This document shows positions 44,070-51,500 of a DNA stretch of 64,000 nucleotides, in pieces (the stretch's first letter is position 1; each line of letters begins with the position of its first letter). The position numbers were made by a program, and so were the translations under genes. The notes beneath the pieces were generated by a model. That model saw nothing but the letters and a program-made list of their open reading frames with translations, had not been told where the DNA came from and searched no databases. This DNA is from Noviluteimonas gilva (GTDB taxonomy: Bacteria; Pseudomonadota; Gammaproteobacteria; Xanthomonadales; Xanthomonadaceae), in NCBI RefSeq assembly GCF_009740395.1, contig NZ_WOXT01000006.1, positions 123,367 to 187,366 of the forward strand, read 5' to 3'.

Positions 44070-45301
44070 CCGGGTTTCCCGTCGACACGCGCGGTGAGAT
44101 AGATCCAACCCAGGCGCACGATCCACGGGACCAGCGCCACGATCCAGCCGATGGCCGCCACCGCATGCCAGCGCATCGGATCGGCATCGAGGTCCGCATA
44201 CACGCGCACGATCGCCACGAGTTGCAACGCGCAATAGGCGAACCATGCCGCCGCGGGCAGCGTCAACGGGCGGCCCGAATGGCCCTGCGTCACGCGCGTC
44301 ACCATCGCGACCAGCACGCTGCCGAAGAAGCCGATGAACAACGCGTGCGCCGGGGCGCGCCCCAGCGCGAACTCGCCCGTCGTCGCATACACGATGCTCT
44401 GCGCCGAATAGAGGACGAAGGTGATCGGCAACCACGCCAGGCCGATGAACAGCACGCGCAGCAATGCCGGTTGCTTGCCGATCGGCCACCACCGCACGCA
44501 CAGCACCAGGGTGCAGGCGAGCAGCGGCAGGTCCGCGATCCACAGCCACGCGTAGGCATGCAGCAGTTCGAGCACGAGGTGCAACGCAAGGAACATCCAC
44601 GTCACCGCGAGCAACCACAACGGACGCCACGCCACGTAACCGGCGACGGCGTTGCTTGCGAAGAACGCAAACATGCGGTGTGCGACGGTGAGGTACATCG
44701 GCAGCAGGAACCCGAACGTCCCGATCTTGATGGCGACGAATGCCCAGATCGGCGATGCGCCCATGACGAACGCCGTCCACGCGACGAGCCCCACCGCACC
44801 GAGCGTGAGCGCGGCGAGACAGGAACGCGCGTGCCAGGTCGTGCCGCGCTCGCGTTTGACGAGCCATGCGAGATTCCCGAGCGCCCACGTCCACCCCGCG
44901 AGCGTCAGCGCGGCGCCGATCGCGATCCCCGGCGACCATCCAAAGGCCCCCAGCAGCGTTGCGAGCTGGCCGCCGAAGACACCGATGCCCACCGGGACGT
45001 AACGCGCGCGCCGCAACTCGGGCAAGCCCATCCAGCGCGGGAACACCGTGAGCAAGAAGCCGAAGATGAAGCTCGCCAGCACCTGGTATTGCATGACGAT
45101 CGCATGCAGCCAACCGGCCCAGGGCGTGGGCTGCGGCATCCGCAGCACTTCGGGCCAACGCGTGGACACCAGCCACGCCGCCCACCACGCCATCGCCAGC
45201 AGCAGGTTGCCCGCACCGATGAAGAACATCATCCGATGCGGCGCTTCCAGCAACAGGCGCGGCGAGAGGTTCGCGCGCGCCTGCGATGCGGCTTCGTCCA
45301 T
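44066..45301 (-). CDS. nnrS: NnrS family membrane protein
   Basis: A protein of 411 residues with about twelve membrane spans. Family marks are PHRMMFFIGAGNLLLAMAWW near the start, HAIVMQYQVLASFIFGFLLTVFPRWMG, and RMFAFFASN. NnrS binds heme and copper and protects against NO. It lies four bases after norB on the same strand, so the two are co-expressed. Confidence 0.92.
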   Translation of the reverse strand: MDEAASQARANLSPRLLLEAPHRMMFFIGAGNLLLAMAWWAAWLVSTRWPEVLRMPQPTPWAGWLHAIVMQYQVLASFIFGFLLTVFPRWMGLPELRRARYVPVGIGVFGGQLATLLGAFGWSPGIAIGAALTLAGWTWALGNLAWLVKRERGTTWHARSCLAALTLGAVGLVAWTAFVMGASPIWAFVAIKIGTFGFLLPMYLTVAHRMFAFFASNAVAGYVAWRPLWLLAVTWMFLALHLVLELLHAYAWLWIADLPLLACTLVLCVRWWPIGKQPALLRVLFIGLAWLPITFVLYSAQSIVYATTGEFALGRAPAHALFIGFFGSVLVAMVTRVTQGHSGRPLTLPAAAWFAYCALQLVAIVRVYADLDADPMRWHAVAAIGWIVALVPWIVRLGWIYLTARVDGKPG

Positions 45302-45305
45302 TGCC

Positions 45306-47615
45306 TCAGCGCTCCGTATCCGTCGCGCCTTCGACAGGCAGGCGCTTGGGCGCGACCCACAGGCGGAACATGAACCACGCCAGCGCCAGTGCGCCGACGC
45401 TGAAGATCGTGTCGCCCGGCACGCGCATCCACACCAGCATGTCGATGATCGGACGCTGCATGAACTCGGCCGAGCGCGCATACGCGTAGCCGTGTTCGAT
45501 GGCGGCGAGCAATTGCATCGTGCCGATGGGTAGCAAGGTGAGCACCGCCATCAGCGCCAGGCCGATGTTGAAGCACCAGAACGAGACCTTCAGCGCGCGC
45601 GTATCCCACACCATCTGGCCCCGCAGCCCGCGCATGCAGAACAGCACCAGGGCGATGCCGAGCATCCCGTACACGCCGAACAACGCGGTGTGGCCGTGCA
45701 GCGGCGTCAGGTTCAGGCCCTGCATGTAGTACAGCGACAGCGGCGGGTTGATCAGGAAACCGAACAGCCCCGCGCCGACCAGGTTCCAGAACGACACCGC
45801 GACGAAGAACAGGATCGGCCAGCGATAGCGCGCCATCCACGGCACGGCCTTGCCCAGCTTGTAAGTGTGGTACGCCTCGAAGCCGATGTACGCCAGCGGC
45901 ACGACTTCCAGCGCGCTGAAGCTCGCGCCCAGCGCCACGACCGCGGTCGGCGTGCCGACGAAGTACAAGTGGTGCAAGGTGCCGAGCACGCCGCCGGTCA
46001 TGAAGATGATCGTGGCGAACAACACGGCCGTCGTCGCGGACTTCGCCTCGATCAGGCCTAGGCGCGTGAAGATCAGCGCCATCACCGCGGTGGCGAAGAC
46101 TTCGAAGAAGCCTTCCACCCACAGGTGCACCAACCACCAACGCCAGTATTCGACTTCGGAGATGTGCGTGTGTTCGCCCCACATCAGCGCGGCGCCGAAG
46201 AACAGGCCGATGCACACGGTGGAGAGGAACAGCAACGCGACGATCGCCTTGGTGTCGGTGCGCGGACCGCGCAACACCGGCCACAACGCGCGACCGACGA
46301 GCGTCAGCCACAGCAACAGTCCGACGAACAGGAACCATTGCCAGAAGCGGCCCATGTCCGCGTATTCCCAACCCTGGTGACCCCACCAGAAATTCAGGTC
46401 GAGCCCGAGCTTCTGCATCACCGCCAACCATTGGCCCGCGAACGCACCGACGACGATGATCAAGAGGCAGACCCAGAGCGCGTTCACGCCGAATCGTTGG
46501 AACCTTGGCTCATGCCCCGACATCGCCGGTGCGATGTACAAACCTGTGCCCAGCCATGCGACGGCAATCCACAGCACCGCCAACTGCGTATGCCAGGTGC
46601 GCGTGATCGCGTACGGCAGGATGTCCGAGATCGCGAAGCCGTAGGCCTGCTGGCCTTCGACCTGGTAATGCGCCGTCATCGCGCCGAGCAGGATCTGCAC
46701 GAGGAACAGCGCGAGCACGACCCAGAAGTACTTCGCGGTGGCGCGCATCGACGGCGTCACGCGCAGCGTGGCCATCGGATCGCTCGAAGGAATCGTGTGC
46801 GGCTTCTCGCCACGCGCATGCGTCCGCGCGTGGTGCCAACCGAGCAGGCCGATGCCCGCGATCAGGAACAACACGCTGAAGGCCGACCACACCCACATCG
46901 ACGGCGGCGGCGTATTGCCCAGCAGCGGTTCGCTGGGCCAGTTGTTGGTGTAGGTGACGCGTTTGGATGCGACGCCTTCGTTCGCGACGTTCGCCGCGCC
47001 CGGGCGTTCGGTGCCCGCGGCCCACGCGGTCCACCAGAAGAAGGCCGTCAGTGAGCGACGGTGCGCCGCGTCGGGCACCGTGCCTTCCTTCATTGCGTAG
47101 GCCTCGCGCAAACGCGCGGTCGCCGGATCGTTGCCGAACAGACTCTCGTAGTGCGCGGCCACGTTGGAAATCGCGACGACGCGCTCGCGCGTCAAGGTGA
47201 TCACGCCGTTGGAGGCGTCGTACGTATTCGCGCGGAACTGCGCCTGCAAGCGTCCGCGCAACGCGGCCTGCCGTTCGGCCGACAATGTTGCGTACGAAAC
47301 GCTGCCTTCCTCGCGTGCCCACTGGTCCAGCATCGCAACCGCTTCGCGATGCAGCCAGTCGGCGCTCCAGTCCGGCGCGACGTAGCCGCCGTGGCCCCAG
47401 ATCGAGCCCAACTGCATGCCGCCCATCGATTGCCAGACCTGGCGGCCGCGTTCGATGTCGTGGCGCGTGTACACCGTCGCGCCCGTGGTATCGACGACGC
47501 GCTCGGGGATCGGCGGCGCGGCGCGGAAGATTTCCCCACCCGCCCACAGCAACACCGCGAACGACGCGATCAGCAGCGTCGCCAAGCCCAACCACAGCTT
47601 CCGCGTGCTCTCCAT
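45306..47615 (-). CDS. norB: Quinol-dependent nitric oxide reductase (qNor)
   Basis: A protein of 769 residues, single-subunit NorB/NorZ. A cytochrome c-like N-terminal extension without a heme motif (about 30-220, e.g. SMGGMQLGSIWGHGGYVAPDWSADWLHREA) precedes a twelve-to-fourteen span heme-copper oxidase-like core. Heme and non-heme iron ligands are expected in TWHTQLAVLWIAVAWL, WVEGFFEVFATAV, GTLHHLYFVG and LHGHTALFGVYG. It reduces NO to N2O using quinol. The ATG at 47615 has AGGGAGG upstream. An FNR-type palindrome lies at 47668-47681. Confidence 0.95.
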   Translation of the reverse strand: MESTRKLWLGLATLLIASFAVLLWAGGEIFRAAPPIPERVVDTTGATVYTRHDIERGRQVWQSMGGMQLGSIWGHGGYVAPDWSADWLHREAVAMLDQWAREEGSVSYATLSAERQAALRGRLQAQFRANTYDASNGVITLTRERVVAISNVAAHYESLFGNDPATARLREAYAMKEGTVPDAAHRRSLTAFFWWTAWAAGTERPGAANVANEGVASKRVTYTNNWPSEPLLGNTPPPSMWVWSAFSVLFLIAGIGLLGWHHARTHARGEKPHTIPSSDPMATLRVTPSMRATAKYFWVVLALFLVQILLGAMTAHYQVEGQQAYGFAISDILPYAITRTWHTQLAVLWIAVAWLGTGLYIAPAMSGHEPRFQRFGVNALWVCLLIIVVGAFAGQWLAVMQKLGLDLNFWWGHQGWEYADMGRFWQWFLFVGLLLWLTLVGRALWPVLRGPRTDTKAIVALLFLSTVCIGLFFGAALMWGEHTHISEVEYWRWWLVHLWVEGFFEVFATAVMALIFTRLGLIEAKSATTAVLFATIIFMTGGVLGTLHHLYFVGTPTAVVALGASFSALEVVPLAYIGFEAYHTYKLGKAVPWMARYRWPILFFVAVSFWNLVGAGLFGFLINPPLSLYYMQGLNLTPLHGHTALFGVYGMLGIALVLFCMRGLRGQMVWDTRALKVSFWCFNIGLALMAVLTLLPIGTMQLLAAIEHGYAYARSAEFMQRPIIDMLVWMRVPGDTIFSVGALALAWFMFRLWVAPKRLPVEGATDTER

Positions 47616-47667
47616 ATAGCCTCCCTTGATGATGGGAGCATCCTGCTCGCGGGCATGCGCGGCCGCC

Positions 47668-47681
47668 TTGACCCAGGTCAA
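47668..47681. promoter_or_regulatory. FNR/DNR box upstream of norB
   Basis: TTGACCCAGGTCAA is a perfect palindrome around two bases. Its centre is 60 bases upstream of the norB ATG, between the fnr stop and norB. It would place the norB transcription start about 20 bases before the ATG if bound near -41. Confidence 0.8.
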
Positions 47682-47690
47682 GCCGGCGGA

Positions 47691-48443
47691 TCAATGCCTC
47701 AGGACGGGCGCGGCCAGGGTGTGCAGGGCGTCGACGTCGAGCAGTTCGAGTTCGCGCCCATCCACGCGCACCAGGTTGTCCTGGTGGAAACGGCGCAACA
47801 CGCGGCTCACGGTCTCCGGCGCCAGGCGCAGGTAGTTGCCGATGTCGGTGCGCGGCATCGAGAGTTGGAAGCGGTGCGCGGAAAATCCGCGCGACTGCAG
47901 GCGTTGCGACAGCCCCATCAGGAACGCGGCCATCCGCTGGTCCGCCGACCAGTCGGCCGCCAACAACTCCGCGCGGCCGATGTCACGGCTGAGCAGGCGG
48001 AACAACTGACGCTGCAACCCGGGCAATCGCGCGGCGAGGACCGCCATCTTCGGGAACGAGAAGCGGCACAGCATGACCGTGTCGAGCGCGACGGCGTTGC
48101 ACGGGTAGTGTTCGCCGTCGATGCCGTTGAGGCCGATGAGCTCGCCTGGCAGATGGAACCCGAGGACGTGTTCCTGCCCGTCCGGATCCACCACGTAGGT
48201 CTTCACCGTGCCCGCGCGCACGGCCGCGATCGCATCGAACCGATCGCCCTCGCGAAAGATGTGATCTCCCGGCGCCAGCGGACCGTAATGCTCGACCAGC
48301 ACGTGCAGGTCGGCCAGCGCGCTCTTGTCCATGCCCTGGTCCATGCAGGCCTGGGAGAACGCGCAGGTCGAACAGAAATGCAACGCATCGCCGTCGTCGG
48401 ACAGCGTGCGTGCGTCGTTGTTCGGAAAGACGGCCGGCCTCAT
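47691..48443 (-). CDS. fnr: FNR-type [4Fe-4S] transcriptional regulator
   Basis: A protein of 250 residues of the Crp/Fnr family. The N-terminal Cys cluster is FCSTCAFSQAC (C24, C27, C33) and the fourth Cys is in HYPCNAV (C115), the [4Fe-4S] oxygen sensor layout of FNR. The cNMP-binding fold is in the middle, and the C-terminal HTH has the recognition helix LAPETVSRVLRRF with the E-x-x-S-R pattern that reads TTGA half sites. It probably controls the four boxes in this island. The start at 48443 is chosen to match the family; hemN lies 35 bases upstream. Confidence 0.93.
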   Translation of the reverse strand: MRPAVFPNNDARTLSDDGDALHFCSTCAFSQACMDQGMDKSALADLHVLVEHYGPLAPGDHIFREGDRFDAIAAVRAGTVKTYVVDPDGQEHVLGFHLPGELIGLNGIDGEHYPCNAVALDTVMLCRFSFPKMAVLAARLPGLQRQLFRLLSRDIGRAELLAADWSADQRMAAFLMGLSQRLQSRGFSAHRFQLSMPRTDIGNYLRLAPETVSRVLRRFHQDNLVRVDGRELELLDVDALHTLAAPVLRH

Positions 48444-48478
48444 CGGGGACCCATGGTACGCCGGGGCGCCGGTGGCGG

Positions 48479-49876
48479 TCAGATCGCGCGGGAGAAGCGC
48501 GGTGTCGCCACGTCGGCGGGCGCGTCGAGGTAATGGTCGAAGCACATGGCGATGTTGCGCAGGAGCAGGCGACCGCGCGCCGTGACTTCGATGCGCTGCT
48601 TACCGACACGCACCAGTCCATCGGCGACCAGGGGCGCCAGGCGCTCGAGCGCTTCGCGGAAGTACACGCGGAAGTCGATGCCGAAACGCTGCTCGATCCC
48701 GTCGATCGCGATTTCCCCTTGGCACATGAGCGACTGGATGAGGCCCGCGCGCAATTGATCGTCTTCGCTCAGGCGCATGCCGCGGAACACGGGCAGGCGC
48801 CCAGCGTCGAGCATGGCTTCCCACGACGCGAGATCGCGCGCGTTCTGGCTGAAGGTATCGGCGACGTGGCTGATCGCGCTGACGCCGACGCCGATCAGGT
48901 CGCTGTCGGCATGTGTCGTGTATCCCATGAAGTTGCGATGCAAACTGCCCTGCCCTTGCGCGACGGCGAGGTCGTCGTCCGGCAGCGCGAAGTGGTCCAT
49001 GCCGATGTAGCGGTAACCGGCGTGCGTGAGGCGTGCGATCGCCTGCTGCAACAGCGCCAGGCGTCCTTCGGGATCGGGCAGCGTGAATGCATCGATCCGC
49101 CGTTGCGGCTTGAACAGCGCCGGCATGTGCGCATAGCCATAGACGGCGACGCGGTCCGGCCGCATGTCGACCACCGTGTCCAGCGTGCGCTCGAAGCCTT
49201 CGATGGTTTGCTTCGGCAACCCGTAGATCAGGTCGATGTTGACCGAGCGGAATCCGTGCGCGCGGCACGCATCGACGACCGCGCGCGTTTCGTCGACGCT
49301 CTGCACGCGATTGACCGCCACCTGCACGTCGTGGTCGAAATCCTGCACGCCGAGGCTGGCGCGGTTGAAACCGCACGTTGCAAGTTGCGCGATGTCGCGC
49401 GGGTCGACATGGCGCGGATCGAGTTCGATCGAGATGTCGCGATCGGCGCCCTGCGCGATGCGGAAGTGCGTGCCGATCGTGTCGACCGTTTCGCACAGTT
49501 GCGCGGGCGAAAGGAAGTTCGGCGTGCCACCGCCGAAGTGCACCTGGATCAACTCGCGGTCGCGATCGAACATCTCCGCCGCGAGCGCGATCTCGCGATA
49601 CAGCCGTGCGAGGTACGCATCCGCGCGCGACTTGTCGCGCGTGATCACGCGATTGCAGCCGCAATAGAAGCAAGGGCTCTCGCAGAACGGAACGTGCACG
49701 TACAGCGACAGGCGCCTGGGGATCGGATCCCCGTTGCTCGACGCGGCGGCCTGGCGCAGTTCCCGCTCACCGAAGCCGACATGGAACTGCGGCGCGGTCG
49801 GATACGAGGTGTAACGCGGGCCCGGCCGATCGTAACGGCGCAGGAGATCGGTATCGAAGGCGAGCGTGGTGTCCAT
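48479..49876 (-). CDS. hemN: Oxygen-independent coproporphyrinogen III oxidase
   Basis: A protein of 465 residues, a radical SAM enzyme of heme synthesis that works without oxygen. The cluster motif is HVPFCESPCFYCGC (C65, C69, C72, C74). Also visible are RYTSYPTAPQFH near the N-terminus, VHFGGGTPNFLSP, ELDPRHVD, SLGVQDFD, DLIYGLPKQT and a C-terminal HemN domain. It supports heme supply for the nitrite/NO pathway at low oxygen. It is preceded by a small Cys-rich gene that has an FNR box upstream. Confidence 0.95.
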   Translation of the reverse strand: MDTTLAFDTDLLRRYDRPGPRYTSYPTAPQFHVGFGERELRQAAASSNGDPIPRRLSLYVHVPFCESPCFYCGCNRVITRDKSRADAYLARLYREIALAAEMFDRDRELIQVHFGGGTPNFLSPAQLCETVDTIGTHFRIAQGADRDISIELDPRHVDPRDIAQLATCGFNRASLGVQDFDHDVQVAVNRVQSVDETRAVVDACRAHGFRSVNIDLIYGLPKQTIEGFERTLDTVVDMRPDRVAVYGYAHMPALFKPQRRIDAFTLPDPEGRLALLQQAIARLTHAGYRYIGMDHFALPDDDLAVAQGQGSLHRNFMGYTTHADSDLIGVGVSAISHVADTFSQNARDLASWEAMLDAGRLPVFRGMRLSEDDQLRAGLIQSLMCQGEIAIDGIEQRFGIDFRVYFREALERLAPLVADGLVRVGKQRIEVTARGRLLLRNIAMCFDHYLDAPADVATPRFSRAI

Positions 49877-49883
49877 GGAAGCC

Positions 49884-50120
49884 TCAGCCCCCGCAGCCGC
49901 CGCAGCATTCCGACGGCAGCCGCTCCAGGTCGCACGGCGCGACCAGCAGACCGGCCAGGCCGAGCGCGAGCAGCAGTTCGGCGTCGGCAAGCGACGTGGA
50001 AACCCGCAAGCGCCCCGCGGTGTCGACATCGACGAGCGCGGAGGGATCCAAATGGTTGAGCCGGTCCGTGATCGTGTCGAGGCTGGCCACGTGGGACGAA
50101 GGCGAGATCAGGTACTGCAT
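49884..50120 (-). CDS. Small protein with C-terminal CCGGCGG motif
   Basis: A protein of 78 residues, starting MQYLISPSSH. It ends LPSECCGGCGG, with three Cys in the last seven residues. No membrane span beyond a short hydrophobic stretch (LLLALGLAGLLVA) was seen. It lies seven bases upstream of hemN, in the same unit, and downstream of an FNR-type box. The Cys tail could bind metal or an Fe-S cluster. Family not recognised. Confidence 0.65.
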   Translation of the reverse strand: MQYLISPSSHVASLDTITDRLNHLDPSALVDVDTAGRLRVSTSLADAELLLALGLAGLLVAPCDLERLPSECCGGCGG

Positions 50121-50176
50121 GGCGGCGGCTCTCGTTGAGGATGTGGGAATCCTCGGCGATGCCGCGAAGGTCGGCA

Positions 50177-50190
50177 TTGATCCAGGTCAA
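50177..50190. promoter_or_regulatory. FNR/DNR box upstream of the hemN unit
   Basis: TTGATCCAGGTCAA fits the FNR palindrome (TTGAT on one side, GTCAA on the other). Its centre is about 63 bases upstream of the small gene start at 50120, nearly the same geometry as at norB. Confidence 0.75.
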
Positions 50191-50331
50191 GCCGCCGGCC
50201 TGATCGAATCACTCGTTCGGGGCGCCTGGATTGCACCGCCTGGCGCAAGAATGTCTTCCGAGCGACGTGGATTCGCAACGGGCCTTCGGAGGCCTAGATT
50301 GCTGCCATCGACATGACGCGGGAGAAATGGA

Positions 50332-50622
50332 ATGAAAGGCTATTGGGTGATGACGTTCCGCTCGATCGACGACCAATCGGGCGTGGACCGTTATGCAGCG
50401 GCGGCACAGCCGGTGATTCGCGCATTCGGAGGCCGGGTCCTCGCCGCTGGCGTGCCCGAACACGTGCACGAAGCCGGGCTGCGCGAGCGCGTGGCAATCG
50501 TTGAGTTCGAGAGCGTCGAAGCTGCCGAAGCCGCGTACAACAGTCCGGAATACCTGTCGACGGTGCGATACCTGGAAGGCGCGGCGGTGCGCGACGCTCG
50601 CATCATCGGCGGCCCCGGTTGA
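50332..50622 (+). CDS. DUF1330 protein
   Basis: A protein of 96 residues of the DUF1330 family (dimeric ferredoxin-like fold): KGYWVMTFRSIDD, RAFGGRVLAAG, RVAIVEFESVEAAEAAYNSPEYL. A GGGAGAAA ribosome site precedes the ATG. Function unknown. Confidence 0.88.
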   Translation: MKGYWVMTFRSIDDQSGVDRYAAAAQPVIRAFGGRVLAAGVPEHVHEAGLRERVAIVEFESVEAAEAAYNSPEYLSTVRYLEGAAVRDARIIGGPG

Positions 50623-50728
50623 TCGGGAAACATTCGGCGCCGCACGACGGCGGCCCACACGGTTCGTGCACCGGGCGATCACCGATGGATGTCGATGATC
50701 GCTTCGCCGCTTCCAAGGGAGACGCTCA

Positions 50729-51403
50729 GTGAAAGTCCTGATGGTCCTGACATCGCACGACCAGCTCGGCAACACCGGTGAGAAGACCGGATTCTGGCTG
50801 GAGGAATTCGCGTCGCCGTACTACGTGTTCAAGGACGCGGACGTGGAGGTGACGGTCGCTTCGCCGAAAGGTGGGCAACCGCCGATCGATCCCAAGAGCG
50901 ACGATCCGGCCAACCAGACCGATTCGCAGAATCGCTTCAAGGCCGATGCGCGCGCACAGAGCGTGCTTGCGAACACGCAGCGCCTGGATGGCGTTTCCGC
51001 GGCCGACTACGACGCCGTGTTCTATCCCGGCGGCCACGGCCCGATGTGGGACCTCGCCGAAGACGCCACGTCCATCAAGCTCATCGAGAATTTCTACAAC
51101 AACGGCAAGCCGGTCGCCGCGGTGTGCCACGCGCCTGCGGTGCTGCGGCACGTGGAGATCGATGGGCAACCCATCGTGAAGGGCAAGCGCGTCACCGGCT
51201 TCGCCAATAGCGAAGAAGAAGCGGTGCATCTGGCGGACGTCGTGCCCTTCCTGCTCGAAGACGAGCTCAAGCGGCTCGGCGGCAAATACGAGAAGGTCGA
51301 CGACTGGCACAGCCTGGCCATCGTGGATGGTCGCCTGATCACCGGTCAGAACCCGGCGTCATCGGAAGCCACCGCGAAGGCGCTGCTGGGCGTGTTGCAC
51401 TGA
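50729..51403 (+). CDS. DJ-1/PfpI family protein (Hsp31-like)
   Basis: A protein of 224 residues of the DJ-1/PfpI superfamily. The nucleophile elbow is AAVCHAPAVL (C133), with GFWLEEFASPYYVF at about 21-34 supplying the conserved Glu and YPGGHGPMWDL at about 99-109. It resembles glyoxalase III/Hsp31-type stress proteins. The start is a GTG at 50729 with AAGGGAGA upstream. Confidence 0.9.
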   Translation: MKVLMVLTSHDQLGNTGEKTGFWLEEFASPYYVFKDADVEVTVASPKGGQPPIDPKSDDPANQTDSQNRFKADARAQSVLANTQRLDGVSAADYDAVFYPGGHGPMWDLAEDATSIKLIENFYNNGKPVAAVCHAPAVLRHVEIDGQPIVKGKRVTGFANSEEEAVHLADVVPFLLEDELKRLGGKYEKVDDWHSLAIVDGRLITGQNPASSEATAKALLGVLH

Positions 51404-51411
51404 ACGAAATC

Positions 51412-51481
51412 GCCGTGCCGGGGCGCCTTGGGGGACACCACCGGCACGGCGCTCCGCAAGCGGCGCCCCTTCCCCCGAAGG
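51412..51481. other. G/C-rich interleaved inverted repeats between convergent genes
   Basis: Stem 1 is GCCGTGCCGG (51412-51421) with CCGGCACGGC (51441-51450). Stem 2 is GGGGCGCC (51420-51427) with GGCGCCCC (51462-51469). A third possible pairing is CCTTGGGGGA (51426-51435) with TCCCCCGAAGG (51471-51481). Stems 1 and 2 interleave like a pseudoknot or are alternatives. It lies between the ends of the DJ-1 and autotransporter genes and lacks a T-tract; it may act as a two-way terminator. Confidence 0.5.
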
Positions 51482-51500
51482 GACGCCACGAACCGAACGC

